Shown here: positions 1-8,239 of the stretch, one piece after another
Position numbering within the stretch: the first letter of the stretch is position 1
How the letters are laid out: each line of letters opens with the position of its first letter
Assembly (NCBI GenBank): GCA_009760855.2
Contig: WPIO01000057.1
Span: forward strand, 632,501-682,500
Direction: 5' to 3'
DNA from: Cristatella mucedo
Lineage: Eukaryota > Bryozoa > Phylactolaemata > Cristatellidae
DNA: 50,000 nt
Notes under the pieces: generated by a model
Seen by the model: the letters and a program-made list of their open reading frames with translations, nothing else
Told to the model about the DNA's origin: nothing
The model's database searches: none
Made by a program: the position numbers and the translations under genes

Positions 1-636
1 ACAACATGAATAACATGGTTAGCGGTGACATGCACAGGGTCAGCATGCAAATGTGGTTTGTGGCAGCATGCAGTGTCAGCACGCATAAGCACGTGAAGGA
101 CGAATCACAGGAACCCACTAAATGCTGTCCTAAATAGGTGTGTTTTTAAGTTCCTTTTAAATGTGGTCAGGTCAGAGGATGTTCTGATGCAGGTCGGGAG
201 TGAGTTCCAGGCTTTGGGAGCATACGAACTAAAGGCACGGTCTCCAAAGGATTTGAAGTTTGTACAGGGTATTTGTAGACTGTTGGATTCCGAAAAGCGG
301 GTGGTACGATGCTTGGCCTGATGGGGGAGTATATCTGAGAGATAGGCTGGAGCCATAGAATGAAGGGACCTAAAAGTGAGCGACGAAACCTTGAAGTCAA
401 TTCGTTGCTTGACTGGTAGCCAGCGCAGGTCAGCGAGAAGTGGAGTAATGTGGCAACTGCAACGCTCACGACAGACAAGCCTAGCTGAGGAGTTTTGCAC
501 CAGCTGCAATCGCCTGATCGCACATGCTGGTAGGCCAGCGAGCAGTGAGTTACATCGTGATGTTTGTCGGTAGTGAGTTTCAGGCTTGGAAAGCACAAGA
601 ACTGGAGGCACAGGCTTCATTATAGGCCTGTTAGCA
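1..636 (-). mobile_element. LINE family A (L2/CR1-like), 3' fragment
   Basis: The minus strand encodes the C-terminal end of a LINE ORF2 (open 620-105). It shows the conserved tail of L2/CR1-type elements: a 'LLAGLPACAIRRLQ' segment, 'RWLPVKQRIDFK', 'YAPKAWNSLP' and 'FKRNLKTHLF'. The 3' UTR runs off the left edge of the window. No RT catalytic core is present, so this is a 5'-truncated copy. It is nearly identical to, and inverted against, the copy at 1424-2224. Family assignment is from motifs only. Confidence 0.85.
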
Positions 637-1199
637 CCTCACCACTTGGGTATTAGCCCAGCAGTCAGTGCTTGAAGTTCAAGACTCGGGTTGTAGGTAG
701 AAGAACTGCACAAAGGACTGTAGTAATATACAACCAATTGCATGTTGCTACAGTTATGAGATATGTTAACCAAGCCAATTTTGAAGGTTGGACTAACCAG
801 TTTCGAAGTGACACTAAGTTAGCCCATAGCAATTACGATTGGCGTATCACAATTCGACCTGAGAAAGTTGGCTACAATGCAAGGGCAAATTCCGGCACCA
901 AAATGTGTGGAATGTAGTGAGAATCAAAGGTGCTAAAAGGTAGGAAGGGATCAAAGTACAAGTCGGCATGAGGGAGAGTATCGTCGGTCAAGGAAGTCAA
1001 ACCTGTAAAGAAAAACGCTGTAACCATCGAGAATCACCCCCAACGACAGCCACATTCTAAGACGTCCGCTCGGGCGATCGTTGGACTTTTTTTGAATGGT
1101 CAGATAGCCCAAAATAAGAATAAAAGATCATGTGCCAAGCCAGCTAGCAGAACTGTACCACGGCCCATCGATGGAAGGATGGGAATACAGTTCCAGTCT
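637..1199. other. No recognisable gene
   Basis: I see no domain, RNA gene or clear repeat here. The short open frames have no family resemblance. The stretch separates two LINE fragments and may be older, decayed repeat. Confidence 0.5.
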
Positions 1200-1345
1200 C
1201 GATTTCCATTGCATGGGCCATTTGATATCCAGATCAAGTCAATCAGAAACGGTGTCGTGTGGCAGTAGTCAAGTTTGCGACAATCAAGCCTAGCTGCAGT
1301 TGTGCAACAGCTTGGAGCATCTAATTGCAGAGGCAGGAACACCTG
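1200..1345 (-). mobile_element. LINE family A, decayed internal fragment
   Basis: On the minus strand a short stretch reads as a decayed version of the same LINE C-terminal region, with the 'RLQ..QNSAARLVCR' segment recognisable in altered form. It is much more diverged than its neighbours and carries no intact frame. Confidence 0.5.
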
Positions 1346-1423
1346 TGAGTGACGAATTACAGGAATCTAGACTGGACATCTCAAATGCAAGGGGCAGAGC
1401 AACTTTAGTCTGTCAGCTCGTCT

Positions 1424-2224
1424 ATGCATGCACGATTCTTTGCAATGGTCTATTTTCAGCTTTATAACATTGCTAAAATTCGGGCTTGTTTAGATAGGGA
1501 TACCACGTCTAAGTTGGTCCATGCATTCGTGACATCCCGTCTCGACTTCTGCAGCTCACTGTTTACTGGCCTACCGGCATGTGCAGTCAGACGATTGCAG
1601 CTGGAGCAAAACTCTGCAGCTAGGCTTGTCTGTCGTGAGCATCACAGTTGCCATATCACATGACTTCTCACCGACCTGCACTGGCTACCAGTCAAGCAAC
1701 GAATTGACTTCAAGGTTTTGTTGCTCACTTTTAGGTCCCTTCATTCTATGGCTCCAGCCTATCTCTCAGATATACTCCCCCATCAGGCCAAGCATCGTAC
1801 CACCCGCTTTTCGGAATCCAACAGTCTACAAATACCCTGTACAAACTTCAAATCCTTTGGAGACCGTGCCTTTAGTTCGTATGCTCCCAAAGCCTGGAAC
1901 TCACTCCCGACCTGCATCAGAACATCCTCTGACCTGACCACATTTAAAAGGAACTTAAAAACACACCTATTTAGGACAGCATTTAGTGGGTCCCTGTGAT
2001 TCGTCCTTCACGTGCTTATGCGTGCTGACACTGTGCATGCTGCCACAAACCACATTTGCATGCTGACCCTGTGCATGTCACCGCTAACCATGTTATTCAT
2101 GTTGTTTGTTTATCAAGCATGATATTACTCACCATTCATTTGCATTTCTCTTTGCAGCAAATGTAAAGCGCCTAGCAAGAGATTGAGTTCTCAGAGGGCG
2201 CTTTATCAAGTGCATTTTATTATT
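1424..2224 (+). mobile_element. LINE family A, 3' fragment with tail
   Basis: This encodes the ORF2 C-terminus ('RLDFCSSLFTGLPACAVRRLQ', then 'YAPKAWNSLP' and 'FKRNLKTHLFRTAF') with one internal stop after 'SCHIT'. It is followed by the 3' UTR and the family's terminal hairpin-like tail ('AAAGCGCCTAG' ... 'GGGCGCTTTATCAAGTG') ending in a TTATTATT microsatellite. Tails of this kind are typical of L2-type LINEs. The part from about 1540 to 2103 is the reverse complement of 1-~600. Confidence 0.88.
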
Positions 2225-2229
2225 ATTAA

Positions 2230-2680
2230 TGGTACCAAGCTGAAAGGGGCAGACTTGACTGTGGAGCTGAAGTGTTTGTAAAGTGAAGGGTCACTTTCGA
2301 ACAGGACATTCAGATTGCATGTAGATGACACAGGGAATATGCTGGCCGAGGACATTTTGAAGCTAGATTTTCCAACTTTTGAGAGCCACTAGGTTAGTCC
2401 ATAAATGGTAAGTTGGTTGTTATCATCATTCAATCGGAGACACTTAGTGGCCATCCAAGTGTGAATGTCAGCAATACATGCTGAAAATGAGGTTACAGAA
2501 TTTGAGGGGCTGAAAGGCAGGGAGGGATCTAATCACGGGCACAGCTGTGTGTCGTATGCTTAACAATGAAAGCCTAGATTGTTCTCGGCGATTACTTAGG
2601 CAATAAGTAGAGTATAAATGGAAAAAAGAAGTGGACAAAGCACAGATTCCAAGGGTACAACATACTTTAATGGCTGCTCT
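2230..2680 (-). mobile_element. LINE family A, decayed RT 3' region
   Basis: Minus-strand translation gives a broken version of the RT C-terminal motif '..DIHTWMATKCLRLND', the counterpart of the 'DIRTWIAANFLKLN' segment in the copy at 5095-6475. The same sequence family recurs at 12780-13110. Several stops and shifts are present. Confidence 0.6.
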
Positions 2681-2977
2681 CATGATCCATGCCCCTTGCC
2701 ATCAATGCTCTGCAATCTCCAGCTGTGATAGGATCTAAATCATTGCTGCGTAGTGTCAGCGATGTCCAGACGAGATGGCATGCACTTAAGAACTATTTTC
2801 TTGCCGAAAAAATCGCTAGCATAGGACAGACCAAACCCCGAGCCTGAAATCCACATAATCGTCCACACAGCATCCACATTTGTGAGGGAGCTTAAGCGAC
2901 TGACGCTATCAGATTAGCAGTGCCCTCGATGGGTCCCGATTGAACCAATTGTCGAAAAAGAAAAGTGAACCACTTAC
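2681..2977 (-). other. Probable intron downstream of the proline-rich exon
   Basis: A strong minus-strand donor (GTAAGTG) sits at 2977-2971. About 130 bp further on is a plausible acceptor (TTTCAG) followed by an open stretch of about 33 codons. That stretch is open only in a frame that does not match the phase 0 donor, so I do not join it to the exon. The following exons may lie beyond the left edge. Confidence 0.35.
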
Positions 2978-3775
2978 CCTGACTCGGCCTGACTTTAGCG
3001 ATGCACCATTCACATTACCAGCTGACGCATCGCCCTCAGTTAGAAGACCTCTAGCTGCGAGAAAGTGCTTGACCCAGCTACTGCATTCGTCCTCTGGCTC
3101 TGGTCTACCGATGGACTCAGACGCAATCGCAGGTACAGTGGCTGCAGTAATCCTTAGCGGCAATGCAGCGACGCCCCGGGAGTCGGCAGCAGCGCGCGGC
3201 GGTTGCTGCTGTGGTACATACGGCAGGTGAATCCCACCGAAACCTGTGTCGCTGAGCAGGTCCGTCGGGGTAGCGCCCGACACCGGGCTGGGCTCGTAAA
3301 ACGGGGGCGGCGCGGCGACATGGTGGAGCGGAGGAAAAGACGCCTGCCGTGAGCCGGAAGTCGACGGCAGATAGGTGGCGGCTGTCGCGGGATATGAAGA
3401 GAGGACGCCGATTGCAGGCGCCTCGATCGGCGTAGAATATGAAAAACCACCGACCGATGGCGGAGGCGGGCGAAGGAAGTTGACGCCCGGCGGCGGCAGA
3501 CTAAGGTCCGGCGGCGGGAGAGCGGCGCCCAAGGACGGCGTCGGCGGCGGCAGCAGCCACGACGCGCTCCCGAACGGCGATTGAAAGACGCCGTGGATCG
3601 GAGGTGGAACCGAGTAAGCGCCGGGCGGTAGAGGAAGCCGACTCGGCGGCGGCGGACCAACCGTCGAAGGAGAAAAAGCTGGCGGCGGACCCTGGTTTGC
3701 AGAGAAATTTTGATATTCTCCGTGCGATCGCTGGGCTGCCAACAATGACGGTGGGCCTCCGTACGCTGGCTGCAT
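2978..3775 (-). CDS. Proline-rich protein, 5' coding exon (partial gene)
   Basis: An open exon of 266 codons on the minus strand starts at the ATG at 3775-3773 and ends at a phase 0 splice donor (AGG|GTAAGTG). The first ~190 residues are rich in Pro, Gly and Ser ('GPPPPSRLPLPPGAYSVPPP'), with no charged domain. Near the end is a charged/aromatic segment, 'EDECSSWVKHFLAARGLL', the only part that looks like a folded or binding motif. The open frame continues upstream of the ATG, but it runs through an AT dinucleotide repeat, so that part is unlikely to be coding. A pyrimidine-rich acceptor (CCTTCCTAG) lies just upstream at about 3807-3809, so this could be a second exon. A proline-rich N-terminus followed by a 'W..FL..R' segment loosely recalls PDCD7 (U11-59K). 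That is only a guess. Confidence 0.55.
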
Positions 3776-4290
3776 ATTGCCGCCCAGTGACGGCGCCCGT
3801 GCCGGTCTAGGAAGGAGCGGAAGTTTTGGCAGTACAGTGGCAATGGTTAGGATATATGTGTGTGCGTGTGTGAGCCGTTTAACAACAGTGCGCGCTATTT
3901 GACTGTCGTAGCTGGATTGATATATATATATATATATATATATGCGTATCAGAAAGTTATGCACTGTTTTATGACCCTGTGAATATGCATGCGAGGGTGC
4001 ACGGGCTGTCCCTGGAGCTGTTGTGGAGTTATTCCTAGGGTCTGCGTTGTATCGCCCCACCTAGCTTACGACCTGCAGCTTTCGCTTCGAGCCGTAAAGA
4101 CCACTTATCAGTGGACTGCCTGTCTTATATTGTGGTCACCCTGAGGTGTGTACGCACCTATATCCGCTTAATAGTTCCAAATAGGTCTCCAGCAGGGACT
4201 ATATAATTTATAGGCCGCCAACTTCAGCTCGTGAACTCGCGGAGCGGCTGCCGACTGAGGCACCACTGTTCGCTCTTCTATTTGCTGGTC
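3776..4290. promoter_or_regulatory. Shared (bidirectional) promoter region
   Basis: About 515 bp separates the start codons of the minus-strand proline-rich gene and the plus-strand BORCS6 gene, so both are likely driven from here. An (AT)n repeat lies at 3920-3943. I cannot place transcription starts or factor sites. Confidence 0.45.
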
Positions 4291-4669
4291 ATGGCTGAAT
4301 CCGCTGAGCACTCGACGTCCCCCACGCATTCTGGCGATAGTCTGGCACTAGTAGATGCGTCGCCGCCCACGGAACATTCGCTAAGCGATAGCGTGTCAGG
4401 TGCGTCCGGCGACACGGAGGGACCAGACGCTCCCTCACGATCCGCTAGTAGCAGCGAAACAGAAGGACCGGACTCTGACAGAGCAGACCCGGATGCTTTA
4501 GATAGTGCCGAAGAACAGTCAGTCGTCAGCGCTGGTGCTGAGAACTGTGACTTTGTTGCTTCACGTTCGATGTCAGAGAATACTGGCATAAAAGAGCTGA
4601 GCGTCCCGAACGTGACATCTTTCGTTGCGCTCGACTTGCAGGAGAAGGTGAAACAGTCTGGGCAGAGAC
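4291..4669 (+). CDS. BORCS6: BORCS6 orthologue, exon 1
   Basis: BORCS6 (Lyspersin/C17orf59) is a subunit of BORC, the complex that recruits the ARL8-kinesin machinery to lysosomes and controls their position. Exon 1 encodes residues 1-126 from the ATG at 4291 (MAESAEHS...). This is a low-complexity Ser/Asp/Glu-rich region with repeated 'TEGPD' motifs, followed by 'NVTSFVALDLQEKVKQSG'. An acidic, disordered N-terminus is usual in the family. The exon ends in phase 1 at a consensus donor (GAC|GTAAGT). The frame opens 20 codons earlier without an ATG, which supports 4291 as the start. Identification rests on exons 2-5; joined, the five exons give 741 nt (246 residues plus stop). Confidence 0.82.
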
Positions 4670-4753
4670 GTAAGTGCTTATTGCCGAACCATTCTTTCGG
4701 CTGTTGAACGCGTGGCCGGATCGCCTCCCGCGTCGTTCGTGTGCTGGTTTCAG

Positions 4754-4890
4754 GACAGACGCTGCTACGAAGTCCAACCGATCTACCGCCAATTGATCCG
4801 AAGTCTCTAAATGACATCGAGGATTCAGCACGAAAGCTTAGCGAGGATGTTGATAAGATGTTGGAGGGTCTAAAGAAGACACTTCACACC
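4754..4890 (+). CDS. BORCS6: BORCS6 orthologue, exon 2
   Basis: The acceptor GGTTTCAG|G follows an 84 bp intron. Phase 1 joins cleanly (C|GA = Arg), and the exon ends in phase 0 at ACC|GTAAGC. It encodes 'LPPIDPKSLNDIEDSARKLS' and then 'EDVDKMLEGLKKTLHT', a charged helix matching the start of the conserved BORCS6 C-terminal domain, where paired helices form the complex core. It was too short to appear as an ordinary ORF. The frame would run only a few codons past the donor (VSSA, then stop), so splicing is needed for a full domain. Confidence 0.85.
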
Positions 4891-5094
4891 GTAAGCTCGG
4901 CATAATAACGTTACTGTCAAGAGGCTGTTGTGTAGGTGATTGTTTAGTAAACATATGGCCCCCCTCGACGTTTCAGCACTTGAGCTCGGTTTGATTTATC
5001 GGCTTATCTACTGGAAACCCCTACACTAACGTCTGTATTCCAAGTCCGTGCAAGGCTTTTAAGACCAGCCAGGCAAAGAATAAGTCGTGGCTGG

Positions 5095-6475
5095 CCATCT
5101 GAACTCATATATTGAAACTTCAAACCTACTAAGCTCCAGTCTATTTTAGAGCTAATCACTACACAGAGCTTGCTTTACATTGCTTCGGGTGTATAACGAC
5201 CTACTTAGGAATGCAGACTTAGGTAGAGTATCTCTGCTTGTTTTGCTTGATCTTTCGACAGCTTTTCATGCTAGTGATCATCAAGTCCTTCTTGAGCACC
5301 TCTCGTCTCGCCTGGGCATCACTGGCACTGCTATGCAATGGTTCAGGTCCTATCTCCCTATCTCAGTGGGAGACTCCAGAATATTGATGTGAATGGACAC
5401 AGATCATCAGAGGAAATTCTGAAATATGGTGTACCTCCAGGATCTGTGCTTGGTCCCGTTCTTTTCACGATTTATACTCTCCCTCTTGCTGTTGTGATTA
5501 ATGATCACAATCTAGGCCTTCACTTCTATGCGGGTTACGCTCGGTTGTACCTCTGCTTCGATCCCTCCCAGCCCTCCAGCTCGTCGAATTCTCTCAAATC
5601 CCTTGCTGCATATATTGATGACATCCGCACATGGATAGCAGCAAACTTTCTTAAATTGAATCATGGTAAAACCAACTTACTAGTTATGGGCTAACCAAAT
5701 GTGATTCAGAAATTGGACCAGCTAACGCTCAAAATCGGCTCTGCCAGCATATCTCCTGTTGAATCTGCACGAAATGTAGGTGTCATGTTCCAAAATGACC
5801 TTCATTAGACGACCACATCAGCTCCACAATTATGTCTGCCTACTTTCAGCTACATAACATTGTTGAAATTCGGGCTTCTTTAGATAGGGATACCACATCT
5901 AAATTGGTCCATGCATTTGTGACATCCGTCTTGACTTCTGTAACTCACTACTTGCTGGTCTACCGGCCTGTGCAATCAAATGCTTGCAGCTGATGCAATA
6001 CTCCGCAGCTAGGCTTGTCTGTCGTGAGCATTGCATTGCCACATCACACCACCTCTCACCGACCTGCATTGCTTCTTAGTCAAGCAACTTAAAGGTTTTG
6101 TCTCTCACTTTTAGGTCACTTCATTCTTTGGCTCCAGCCTACATATCAGATCAACTCCCCACCAGGCTAAGCATCGTACCGCTAGCTTTTCGGAATCTAA
6201 CTGTTTACCCACACATCGTACAAATCTCAAATCCTTTGGAGACCGTGTCTCTAGTTCATATGATCCCGAAACCTGGAACTCACTCCTGACCCTTGCCACG
6301 GCATCTCCTGATTTTTCCGGATTTAAAAAGAAACTAAAAACGCATCTATTTGTGACAGCATTTAGTGAAGCTCTGTGATGCGACCTTTGTGTGCATATGC
6401 GTGCTGACACTGTGCATGCTGCCACTAACCGTACTTGCATGCTGACCCTGTGCATGTCACCCCAAACCATGTTAT
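5095..6475 (+). mobile_element. LINE family A, RT to 3' end, in BORCS6 intron 2
   Basis: This is a degenerate ORF2 on the sense strand of the host gene. It carries RT palm motifs 'LLVLLDLSTAFHASDH' (the catalytic 'LD.S.AFD' region, last D changed), 'GVPPGSVLGPVLFTIYTLPL', and 'LHFYAGYARLYL' in place of the usual 'YADDTQLY'. Both catalytic Asp are therefore lost. 'IRTWIAANFLKLNHGKT' and the C-terminal tail follow with many stops. The 3' UTR ends at an ATT microsatellite where it abuts an inverted copy. Confidence 0.85.
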
Positions 6476-6480
6476 TTATT

Positions 6481-6872
6481 AATAATAATAATAATAATAT
6501 TGCACTTGATAAAGCGCCCTCAGAGAACTTAATCTCTTTCTAGGCGCTTTACATTTGCTGCAAAGTGATACGCAATAGAATAGTAAGTAAAATCATGCTT
6601 GAAAAACAAACAAAATGAATAACATGGTTAGGGGTTACATGCACTGGGTCAGCATGCAAATGTGGTTAGTGGCAGCATGAACAGTGTCAGCACGCATAAG
6701 CACATCGAGGACGAATCACAAGGACCCACTAAATGCTGTCCTAAATAGGTATGTTTTTAAGTTTCTTTTAAATGTGGTCAGGTCAGGGGATGTTCTGATG
6801 CAGGTCGGGAGGGAGTTCCAGGCTGTGGGAGCATACGAGCTAAATGCACGGTCTCCAAAGGATTTAAGGTTT
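6481..6872 (-). mobile_element. LINE family A, 3' fragment, tail-to-tail with previous copy
   Basis: The family tail ('TTGATAAAGCGCCCTC' on the plus strand) and 3' UTR are followed by the last codons of ORF2 in reverse. The two elements meet at an ATT/TAA microsatellite (6478-6498), consistent with insertion of one LINE into the A/T tail of another. Confidence 0.8.
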
Positions 6873-6875
6873 AAG

Positions 6876-7000
6876 GTTTTTGTTTATTGAGCATGCTACC
6901 GCTTACTATTGGATCGTGCTTCGTTTGCAGCAAATTTAAAGTGTCTAGAAAGAGATTGATTCTCTGAGGGCACTTCAAGTGTATTATTAATATTGTAATT
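6876..7000 (+). mobile_element. LINE family A, 3' tail only
   Basis: About 125 bp of 3' UTR tail ('TTTGCAGCAAATTTAAAGTG' ... 'GAGGGCACTTCAAGTG') ends in ATTATTAATATT. No coding sequence is left. Confidence 0.7.
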
Positions 7001-7029
7001 TTTCATGCTTTTATGAATTTAATAGTTTT

Positions 7030-7265
7030 GCTGCACCTCGTACGAATCTCAAATTCTTCGGAGATCGTGCATTTAGTTCGTATGCTCTCAAAGCCTGGAA
7101 CTCACTTCTGACTGTCGCCAAGATATCCCCTGATTTGACAACATTTAAAATGAAGCTAAAACACACCGGTGGTTGCTCGTGATTTGTCATTAGTTTGTTT
7201 ATGTTTGCTGACACTTTGCGTGTTACCACTAACCATATTTACATGCTGACAATGTGCATTCAGCC
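7030..7265 (+). mobile_element. LINE family A, ORF2 C-terminal fragment
   Basis: This encodes a broken 'LKFFGDRAFSSYALKAWNSL' stretch plus the beginning of the 3' UTR, then stops abruptly before BORCS6 exon 3, about 115 bp upstream of its acceptor. Confidence 0.7.
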
Positions 7266-7379
7266 CTTTGATCCTGCCGTCGCACACCTGGCCAGTGGTG
7301 CTAGGCGGCGGCAGGAGTAATGCAACGAGCCCGGCAGGCACGCACCTTTCGCTAGGCCTTGGCAGTTTCATTGCTGCAG

Positions 7380-7463
7380 ATGTCGGCAATTAGCGTCGGA
7401 TGCATGCAAGTCTACCGCGGATGCGTGGAGAAGACGTGTGACGAAGTGGACACCAACGTCAAG
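7380..7463 (+). CDS. BORCS6: BORCS6 orthologue, exon 3
   Basis: This 28-codon exon in phase 0 on both sides lies between TTGCTGCAG and GTGCGT. It encodes 'MSAISVGCMQVYRGCVEKTC' followed by 'DEVDTNVK'. The 'SVGCMQ.Y' stretch is the most recognisable part of the BORCS6 family domain, and it identifies the gene. It follows a 2.5 kb intron occupied by LINE fragments. The internal ATG at its first codon is not a start: the preceding exon ends in the matching phase and the domain continues across the junction. Confidence 0.88.
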
Positions 7464-7658
7464 GTGCGTGGCGCCAGCTCGGTCTCCCACCATTTCGCCA
7501 CTTCACTCGAAGGCAGGCCCTCTTTGAGGGTAGAAAGGGAGGATGGACTACTTGGTTTCGGTGACCTAGTGGCTCCTGCAGTCTGGTGCCGTGAGGCATA
7601 CAAACACATGCGATCAGCGTATGCATCTGTGCCCTGAAAATCTGAGAAAAAATAACAC

Positions 7659-7845
7659 GGCAAGTATCTGTCGGTACGTACTTGCCGGGCTGTCGTTGTC
7701 GACCTGCCTGTGGCAGAGAGGGGCAGCTCCAGCCCTCGGATTGCTTCTATCCGAGGGAGTCGATAAATGGTGCCCCTTGTTTGGGGCACGGCATTGTTTG
7801 TGGCAGCCACGGCTCTCTCTCACGGCTCTCTATGCCGAGGCTGCC
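7659..7845. repeat. Run of four perfect hairpins in BORCS6 intron 3
   Basis: Four perfect inverted repeats stand in a row: GGCAAGTA/TACTTGCC (7659-7686), CCCTCGGAT/ATCCGAGGG (7733-7757, 9 bp stem with a 7 nt loop), GTGCCCC/GGGGCAC (7770-7789) and GGCAGCC/GGCTGCC (7802-7845). The last encloses a direct repeat of CACGGCTCTCT. Function unknown. They would form in the BORCS6 pre-mRNA. Confidence 0.6.
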
Positions 7846-8239
7846 GTGTGAAGGTTGCAACGCCACAAGTCTTATCATAAGGTTGATGTGCTTGCACTTC
7901 ACAACCTAGATTGTGGAATCCTTAACCAGGCATTTCCTTATTAGTGTCTGCAAACGGCAGCTAAGCTTCTTCTGCCACTATCGAAAAGTGGCTGCTTAAT
8001 CAACTTATCTTCACTCTAGTTTCTGTACTTATTGGCCAATCTGCACCCGGGTTCTCATTCTATCAGTCCATGCGTTCTGACAAGGTTGGTGGCGGGTTGC
8101 AATTGTCGTTCGTGAATCGTTTGGCTATAAGATAAGCAGTTTTTCGCGTGGGCCATCGTTTGAATCAGTTGCAATCAGGCTGTCAGCAAAGCCAATGCCT
8201 CTCACTGACCTCCTTCTGGCTATCTCAACTTGTTTATAG

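Noticed and set aside
2745-2850. Second exon for the proline-rich gene ('SGFGLSYASDFFGKK..')
   Set aside because: The acceptor is good but the phase does not match the phase 0 donor at 2977, and the stretch is short enough to be open by chance.
3776-4060. N-terminal extension of the proline-rich frame
   Set aside because: It is read through an AT dinucleotide repeat (giving IYIYIYIY) and promoter-like sequence; the ATG at 3775 is more credible.
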